From Mycetohabitans endofungorum (lineage in GTDB: Bacteria; Pseudomonadota; Gammaproteobacteria; Burkholderiales; Burkholderiaceae): 64,000 nt of DNA. This document shows, one piece after another, positions 27,752-37,100 of the stretch (positions are counted from its first letter, which is position 1; every line of letters begins with the position of its first letter). Location of the stretch: the NCBI RefSeq assembly GCF_037477895.1, contig NZ_CP132744.1, positions 1,612,001 to 1,676,000 of the forward strand, in the 5' to 3' direction. A program made the translations under genes and the position numbers. The notes beneath the pieces were generated by a model. It was not told where the DNA came from. It worked only from the letters and a program-made list of their open reading frames with translations, and did no database searches.

Positions 27752-28093
27752 TCAGCGACGGTATAAAAACGACGGCAGCGACGAGGTCATGTGCCCGACG
27801 AAGGCCGGCGACGCGACCGGCATGGCGCGGCTAAACACGTCGTCGAACAAATGTGCGGCGTGTGCGTCAGGCAACGCCGCTGTCTCAGGAAGATCGACCA
27901 TCGAGAACGTCGTTTCGACATCGGCATGCGCACCACCCGGCTTGAACCGGTTGCTTGCAAAAAACGCGGCTGGGTGTTGCGCGATCAGCTGCTCAAGCCA
28001 CACGAATTCGCCGCGGTCCGCGTCGAACCATTGCAACACATCGTTCAGCTCGTGTGCTGCACTGTCATTATCGGGCAGGCTAACTATGACCAC
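27752..28093 (-). pseudogene. N-terminal fragment of a PLP-dependent (group II) decarboxylase
   Basis: A frame of 113 residues. HLFDDVFSRAMPVASPAFVGHMTSSLP matches the conserved block near the N-terminus of group II PLP decarboxylases, in which a stretch ending in GHMTSALP precedes the catalytic domain. The frame stops right after LPSFLYRR, and the PLP lysine domain is missing. The sequence beyond is unrelated AT-rich DNA. It is therefore a truncated gene, on the same strand as the NRPS and 60 bp downstream of it. Confidence 0.55.
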
Positions 28094-28153
28094 TATCGGT
28101 TAGCGCGATCGAATTCGCGCTTAAGGGTATTGAGCATTTCTGCACTGTAAAGT

Positions 28154-31100
28154 TTATCGTACCGCATTCGTCTGTCCTTGAGCTTGTTGATGCTCCAATT
28201 CATTTAGCTTGCGGGCTAGGATGGGACCAATGAGGGCCGTCGCTTCCGGCTTGAGCATTGCTCCATGACTGCAGTGAACATTGCAAACTTCGATATTCCC
28301 CCGCACATACGGTTTCCACGCATCAGGCGTGACGAGCGTTTCACATCCCGCCTCTGCTACCGTGGCTCGAAACAATAGCGCATCCCCACCGTACCACGAT
28401 GGAGAATAATCTCTTACGATATGCCCATTATTCTTTCCAATTTTTTCGGTGTTTTCCAATAAATGCTCGCCCATCGCCGAAACTAATTCATTGCCATAGT
28501 GGGCGGCAAACATCTCTCTAACCATCGCCTGGTCAATTTGATTTCCTTGCTCTTCAAAAGCTTTTCCCGCAAAAGGGGTACTATCCAATAACGCCAGCAA
28601 CGCTACTTCTTCTCCTTCGTGTTCGAGTCGAACAGCCATGCTATGCGCCACATTGCCACCAAAGCTCCATCCTAATAAGCAGTAAGGCCCTTTGAATTGA
28701 ACACGGCGCATTTGTTCAAGATAGTCTGACACCATCTCGTCAAGAGTAGAAGCAAGTGGGCTTGTCCCATCGAACCCGCGAGCCTGCAAGCCATAGAGGG
28801 GCTGGTCCGGGTGAAGGTAATTGGACAGACCCATATAGCTCCAGCTCAAACCCAATGCGGGATGAATGCAGAAAAGAGCAGGACGGCTGCCTGTAGGCTT
28901 AAGAGGAAGTAGAACGGAAAACGAGTTTTCTTGCATCCCGTCATGCTTAAGTAAATGGTGTGCTAAGCCTGCGAGCGTGGGTGCCTCAAACAGCGTGCGA
29001 ATAGCAAGGTCAATCCCTAACGCTGTACGTACACGACCGATCAGGCGCATGGCCAGCAGCGAGTGGCCGCCAAGCGCAAAGAAGCTGTCATGCCGACCCA
29101 CTCGTTCGACACCCAATAGCTCGGCCCAGATTGCCGCGAGCGTCGTCTCCAGCTCGCCTTGTGGCGCTTCATACGCTTGATGCGCCAGCGCCTCGTCATC
29201 CGGTGCGGGCAGTGCACGCCGATCCAGCTTGCCGTTCGGCGTCAGCGGCCACGCATCGAGCCGCACAAACGCGCTGGGCACCATATACTCGGGCAGGCTC
29301 GCCGCCACCTGTGCACGCAGCGTGCTCGCCAGGCGCTCGTCCGCTTCGGCCTGCACATACGCCACCAGCCGCTTAGCCGTGCCCTCACCGCATGTGAGCA
29401 CCACCGCATCACGCACTTGCGGATGCGCCGTTAAGCATGCTTTGATCTCACCCGGTTCAATCCGAAAGCCGCGGATCTTCACTTGGTCATCATTGCGCCC
29501 CAAGAATTCTAGATTGCCATCCGGTCGGTAACGCGCCACATCCCCGGTTTTATACAGCCGTGCATCGGGCTCAATTGAGAACGGATCGGGCACAAAGCGC
29601 TCAGCGGTCAACTCCGGGCGGTTCAGATAGCCACGCGCGACGCCTGCGCCACCAATATACAGTTCGCCAACCGCGCCCAGTGGCACCGGCTGGCCGTGCG
29701 CGTCAAGCAGATAAACGCGCGTGTTCGCAATCGGTCGGCCAATCGGGATGCTGGCACTCCCTTCCGGCACGGACGTGATCTTGTAAGTCGTCGCAAATGT
29801 AGTGCTCTCGGTCGGACCGTAACCGTTGATCAGCTGCTCAGGAGGTGACTCGCGCAACACTTGCGCAACTATCCTGACATCCAGCGCATCTCCTCCGACA
29901 ATCAATGCCTTGAGTTGGGAAAAAGCTGTGCCCACCTGGGCGGCCATCTGATTGAACAAGCCAACGGTGAGCCACAAGATGTTGATGCGCTGCTCGCGCA
30001 AGGTGTGCGCAAACGCAGCGGGCATCAGCACCGTGTCATGATCGATCACCACAACGGTGGCGCCATTTAACAGCGGTGCCCACACTTCAAACGTGCTCGC
30101 GTCGAAAGCCGGGTTCGCTGCGAACGCCACACGATCACCGGTGCGAATGTCAACAAAGTCATTGTTGATGACCAGCCGCGCAATCGCATGATGTGGCACC
30201 ATCACGCCCTTCGGGGTACCGGTCGAGCCGGACGTATAGATCACATACGCCAGATGCCGGGCCGTCAGCGCGGCTACCGACGGATTCGTGTCCGGCAACG
30301 CTGGCAGGATGGCTGGATCGAGCACCGTGCAGGACGCGAGCGCCGCCTCGCCCAACGCAGCGCGCCCGGCCGCATCGGCGAGCATAATCGCCGGCGCCGC
30401 ATCAGCGAGGATATGCATCAAGCGCTCACTCGGATAGCTCGGATCGAGCGGCACATACGCGCCGCCGGCCTTTAAAATCGCCAACAGCCCCACGACCAGT
30501 GCCGGCGAGCGCTCGACACAAATCGCCACCCGGGTGTCGGGCTTGACACCCAGCTCAATCAACTGGTGTGCCAAGCGATTGGCTTGTGCATTCAGCTGCG
30601 CATAGCTCAACGTTTGGTCCTCAAACACCAGCGCCGTCGCCTCAGGCGTGCGCTTGACCTGCGCTTCGAATAGCTGGTGGATGCATAAATGCGACGGATA
30701 GTCCCGCTGCGTCGCATTCCACGTGTTCAGCAACAACTGGCGCTCGGCCTCGGGCAGCATCTGCAGCTGCTGCACTGGAGTGTCGGGCGTCGCCTCGAGC
30801 GCGTCGGCCAAGCTGTGCAGCGCCTGCTGCATATACGCGCATACTCGCTCAGGCTCCAGCGACGGCACGCTTTGGGCAGTCAGCCCCAGCGCCTGCCCAA
30901 AGTCCTCCACCGATAGTGTCAGTGGGTAATTGGTGCGCTCCTGCGCGCTCACCAGTTCCACACCCGGTAGCCCTCTGCGCTCGTTCGAACCTATTGCATT
31001 GTGCCGATAATTGAGCAGCCCACTAAAGAGCGGTGTGTCCGCCAGCACGCCGCTGCAGCGCTGTGCGAGCGCCAGCGACGCATGCTCATGCTCGAGCAAC

Positions 31101-34100
31101 GCCGCCAGCCGCGCGTGCGTGCTCCGCACACACGCCCGCACACTGCCGTCCAGGCCCACGCGCAGCGGCAGCGTATTGATAAAGAGCCCCATCGCACTGT
31201 CGGCGCCTTCACCCGCTTGCATTCGCCCAAACAGCACGGTGCCAAACACCACACGTTGTTGGCCGCTCGCGCGGGCAAGCACCTGCGCCCATGCCAGATG
31301 GCATAGGCTCGCTAAGCTCACGCCCCAGCGCCGCGCCTGCGCACGCAGCCGATCGTTCAACGCCGGCGGCAACATCCGGTGGGACTCGCTCACGTCACGG
31401 CCATCATGCTGTACCTGCGCGAGCCCAAACGGCAAGGTCGGCTCCTCAATGTCCGCAAGCTGCTCAGTGAAGAAACACTCGTGCTCAGCTTGACTCACGC
31501 CTAGCCTGGCTTGCGCGACCAGATGGCGGAACGGCTGCGCCGGCGGCAGCGTGTCGCCTCGTCCGTCGATGAACGCCCGCACCTCCGCGTGCATCACTTC
31601 CAGCGTCGAATGATCGCCAATCAAATGGTGCAGCCGCTGTACGAGCAGCCAGCGACCCCTATTGTCCTGTGCAATCGCACAGTGCAGCAGCGGCGCTTGC
31701 GTCAGATCCAGCCGCGTGTGACGCGGATCAAAGCGCCGTGCCAATTGCTCGGCGATCGGCCCGTCAGCGGCGTCCAACGTCAGCTCGGTGACCGGCAGCC
31801 GTGCGTGGCGCCATACCACTTGCGCGGGCATGGACACGCCTTCCCACACGAACGCGGTGCGCAAAATATCGTGCCGATCGATTACCTGCTGCAGCGCATG
31901 CAGATACTGGTCAAGCCGCTCACGACTGTCGAAAGCCAACTGCACGATCAGCAGATACGGATCGCCGTCGCGCGCGAGTAGATGGTGAAACAGCAGCCCG
32001 TCTTGCAGTGGCGACAGCGCATAAATGTCCTGGATATTGGCTACGCCACCGGGCATCTGCTCGACAATCTGGTCAATGTCCGCTTGTGTTAGCTCAATGA
32101 GCGGCAGCATCGATGGTGTAATCGCACTCGTGTCAGGCGTGATCGCGTTGGGCGGCACCGCCTCGTCACGGTGCTGGCCCAACGTCTGCGCCAATGCACT
32201 GAGCGTCGGTGCCTCAAACAGCAGCCGCACCGACACACTCAAGCCCCGATGCCGCAAACGCTCAATGAGCTGCACCGCGAGCAGCGAGTGGCCCCCGAGC
32301 GCAAAGAAGCTGTCGTGCCGACCCACACGTTCGACACCCAATAGCTTGGCCCAGATCGCCGCGAGCGTCGTCTCCAATTCGCCTTGCGGCGCTTCATACG
32401 CTTGATGCGCGAGCGCGTCAGCGTCCGGCTCAGGCAGTGCACGCCGATCGAGCTTGCCGTTCGGTGTCAGCGGAAACGCATCGAGCCGCACAAACGCACT
32501 GGGCACCATATACTCAGGCAGCCTCGCCGCCACCTGCGCGCGCAGCGTGCTCGCCAGTGCATCATCGGGATCGGCCACCACATACGCGACCAGACGTTTA
32601 TTCTGGCCTTCACCGGTTGCCAGCACCACCGCATCACGCACCTGTGGGTGCGCCGTTAAGCATGCTTCGATCTCACCCGGTTCAATCCGAAAGCCGCGGA
32701 TCTTCACTTGCTCATCGTTGCGCCCCAAAAATTCTAGATTGCCGTCGGGTAAATAACGCGCCACATCCCCGGTCTTATACAGCCGTGCACCCGCGTCATC
32801 GGAGAACGGATCCGGCACAAAGCGCTCAGCGGTCAACTCCGGGCGGTTCAGATAGCCCCGTGCGACCCCGGCGCCACCAATATACAACTCGCCGACCGCA
32901 CCCAGTGGCACTGGCTGGCCGTGCGCGTCCAGTAGATAAATCCTTGTATTCGCAATCGGCCGGCCAATCGGGACCTCACCATTAAAGTCACGTGCACCAC
33001 GCCATGCTGTGGCACAAACGGTCGTCTCCGTGGGGCCGTAGGCATTCAAGACCGTGCCCTGCTCGGCCAAGTCTCGAACCAACGTTGCACTGGGTGCTTC
33101 ACCTGCCAAAATCAGTGTCAAGGACGGACCAAGGCTGGCCGAATCTACGCCATGTTGAAGCAGGGCAGGCGGTAAAGTTGCGTGCGTAATCGCATGGCTT
33201 GCCAAATAGTCCCACAGAGCCTGCCGATCCTGCCGGGCCGCCTCGGGGGGCAGATACAACGCTGCACCGCTGCCAAGGGCCATCAAGATTTCGGATGCAC
33301 TTGCATCAAAGCTGAACGACGCAAACTGCACAATGTGGCTGGTTGGCTGCACTCCAAAACAGGCGATCTGCGCCAGAGCAAGGTTCACCACGCCCCGATG
33401 CTCGACCATCACCCCTTTGGGCATACCGGTCGAGCCCGACGTATAGATCACATACGCCAGATGCCGAGCCTTCAGCTCGGCTACCGACGGATTCGTGTCC
33501 GGCAACGCCGACAGGATGGCTGGATCGAGCACCGTGCAGGACGCGAGCGCCGCCTCGCCCAACACAGCGCGCCCGGCCGCATCGGCGAGCACAATCGCCG
33601 GTGCCGCATCGGCGAGGATGTGCGCCAAGCGCTCGCCTGGATAGCTGGGATCGAGCGGTACATACGCGCCACCCGCTTTTAAAATCGCCAGCGCCCCGAC
33701 GAGCAGCGCGGCACTACGCTGCACACAGATTGCCACCCGGGTATCAGGCTTAACGCCTAACTCGATCAACTGGTGCGCGAGGCGATTGGCCTGTGCGTTC
33801 AGCTGCGCATAACTGAACGTTTGGTCCTCAAACACCAGCGCCGTCGCCTCGGGCGTGCGCTCGACCTGCGCCTCAAATAACTGGTGCACGCACCAGTGCG
33901 ATGGATACGCCTGCTGCGTCGCATTCCATGTCTGCAGTAGCAACTGACGCTCGTCCGGCCCCAGTATCTGAAGCGTTGCGACCGGCTGCTGTGGGCGAGC
34001 CACCATGGCGCGTAACATCGTCTGTAGATATCCAACGTGCCGCTCGATCGTGGATCGCTCGAATAGCGTCGTCGCATACCCTAAGCTGCCGATGACCTCG

Positions 34101-37100
34101 TCACCTGCCTCAGACACGTTCAGCTCGAGATCGAACTTTGCCACATCATAATCGAGCTCAGCCGGCGTGACCGTGAGCCCAGGTAGACGCCACTCGCCTG
34201 GCTCATTGCTCTGCCACGCCAACATCACCTGGAACAGCGGCGTGTGATTGAGTCGACGCGGCGGCTGCACGATCTCGACGACCTGCTCGAACGGCAGATC
34301 CTGATGTGCTTGGGCGTCCAACGTCGTGCGACGCACGCGCGCAAGCAATTCGCTCGTATCGGGCTCGCCCGACAAATCCACGCGCAACGCCAGCGTATTG
34401 ACAAAAAAGCCAATCAATGGCTCGATCTGGCGGTGGTTACGATTAGCGCTGGGCGTGCCGATAACCACGTCGTGTTGGTCCGACAGGCGCGCGAGTACCG
34501 CACTCCACGCGGCGAGCACCGTCATAAATAGCGTCGTACCGTGCTCCGCGCTTAAGCGCTTGAGCGCTTGCGTGGTGGATGCATCGATCTGCACCGGCAC
34601 CTGCGCGCCGGCAAATGACTGTTGCGCCGGGCGCGGCCGGTCCGTCGGTAGTTCCAGCAGCACCGGTGCGTCCGTGAGTGTGGCGCGCCAATAGTCGCTT
34701 TGCGTCTGCAGCCGCTCACCCGTGAGCCACCGTCGCTGCCACGCCGCATAATCCGGATATTGAACTACTAGCGGCGGCAACGGATCGGCTTGCGCCCCGA
34801 CGCTCGCCGCGTACAGCGCGCTCAACTCGCGCACCAGCACCCCGATTGACCAGCCATCCGACACAATATGGTGCTGGGTGAGCAGCACCACATGTTCGTC
34901 ATCGGCCAATTGAATGCCGCACGCGTGGATCAACGGACCCTGCGCCAGATCGAATGGCGCGCGCGCGGCTTCGTGACTTAAGCGTGCCAGTTGCGCCTGC
35001 GCCTCCGGCACCCCACGCAAATCATGCCAGCGCAGCGGCACGCCCGTGTCTGCCGGCAACAATTGCACCTGTGGCTGACCCTCGACACTCACAAACGTCG
35101 AGCGCAGCGCTTCATGGCGCGCCAACAGCGCATCCAATGCCTGTTGCCAGGCCGCTCGATCAAGCGGCCCGCGCACATGCAGCGCCAGCGGAATATGATA
35201 CGTGTCGCTCTCCCCATCGAGCTGTGCGAGGAACCACAGCCGCTGCTGCGCGAACGACAGCGGCAAACTGCCTTCGCGCGACACCGGCGTGATCTCAGGC
35301 AGCATCTCGGTGCCGTGTTGCCAGTGGGCGTCGAGCGCCGCGGCAAACGCGGCCAATGTGGGCGCCGCAAACAAGGTCGTCAGCGGCACGTCGGCACCTA
35401 GCATTCTCACCCGGTTCATCAACCGCACCGCCAGCAGCGAGTGGCCCCCGAGCGCAAAGAAGCTGTCGTGCCGACCCACATGTTCGACACCCAATAGCTC
35501 GACCCAGATCGCCGCGAGTGTCGCCTCCAGCTCGCCTTGCGGCGCTTCATATGCTTGATGCGCGAGCGCCGCGTCATCCGGTGCGGGCAGCGCACGCCGA
35601 TCCAGCTTACCGTTGGGCGTCAAGGGCCACGCATCAAGCCGCACAAACGCACTGGGCACCATATACTCGGGCAGACTCGCCGCCACCTGTGCGCGCAAGG
35701 TGCTCGCCAGTGGCTCGTCCGCTTCGGCCTGCACATACGCCACGAGCCGCTTAGCCGAGCCCTCACCGGTTGCCAGCACCACCGCATCACGCACCTGCGG
35801 GTGCGCCGTTAAGCACGCTGCAATCTCACCCGGCTCAATGCGGAAACCGCGGATCTTGACTTGCTCATCGTTACGCCCCACAAACTCCAGATTGCCGTCT
35901 GGTCGGTAACGCGCCACATCCCCGGTCTTATACAGCCGTGCACCCGCGTCATCGGAGAACGGATCCGGCACAAAGCGTTCAGCGGTCAGCGTCGGGCGGT
36001 TCAAGTAGCCGCGCGCTACGCCCGCGCCACCAATATACAACTCGCCGACCGCGCCCAACGGCACCGGCTGGCCGTGCGCATCGAGCAGATAAACGCGCGT
36101 GTTCGCAATCGGACGGCCGATGGATGCCATTGACCCGGCCGTATCTCGATGTTCAGAGATGGACAAAGAAGAAGACCAGATGGTCGTCTCGGTGGGACCG
36201 TACAGGTTCCACACGCCTTGCGTCATGCAACTCAGCTGTGCGGATAAACTTAAGGGTAGCGCTTCCCCGCCGCATAGTGCTGTCAAGTTAAGGGTTGGCT
36301 CGGGCAAATCCAAGAGCGCACGCCAAACCGACGGCACCGCTTGCATCACACTAATTCTTTGCTCGATGATCCGACTCTGAAGCTTGACTGGATCAGTGAC
36401 CTCCTCGCGGCGGGCCAGAACAACTGTCGCACCTTGGCTTATCGATAGATATAGCTCTAACCCGGCAATATCAAAAGCGATGCTGGTCACAGCGAGTAGA
36501 CGGTCGTGACTTGCCATACCAGGAGAGGAGGACATGGCCACCAGGAAATTGACCACATTGCAATGTTCGACCATCACGCCCTTCGGGGTGCCAGTCGAGC
36601 CGGACGTATAGATCACATACGCCAGATGCCGGGCCGTCAGGCCCGCCACCGACGGATTCGTGTCTGGCAATGCCGGCAGGGTCGCCGGATCGAGTACCGT
36701 ACACTCGGCCAAGGCCGCGTCGCCCAACGCAGCGCGCCCGGCCGCATCCGCGAACACAATGCTCGGTGCCGCATCGGCCAGAATGTGCGCCAAGCGCTCA
36801 CCCGGATACGCGGGATCCAACGGCACATACGCGCCCCCGGCTTTTAGAATCGCCAACAATCCCACGACCATCGCCGGGCTGCGCTGCACGCAGATCGCCA
36901 CGCGCGTATCTGGCTTGATGCCTAACTCGATCAGCTGGTGCGCGAGACGATTGGCTTGTGCGTTCAGCTGCGCATAGCTCAACGTTTGATCTTCAAACAC
37001 CAGCGCTGTCGCCTCGGGCGTGCGCTCGACCTGCGCTTCGAATAGCTGGTGCACACACCGATGTGCCGGATACGCCTGCTGCGTCGCATTCCACGTGTTA

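Noticed and set aside
28102..28121. Inverted repeat downstream of the NRPS as a terminator
   Set aside because: The 7-bp stem (AGCGCGA / TCGCGCT) is real but no T-run follows on the NRPS strand.
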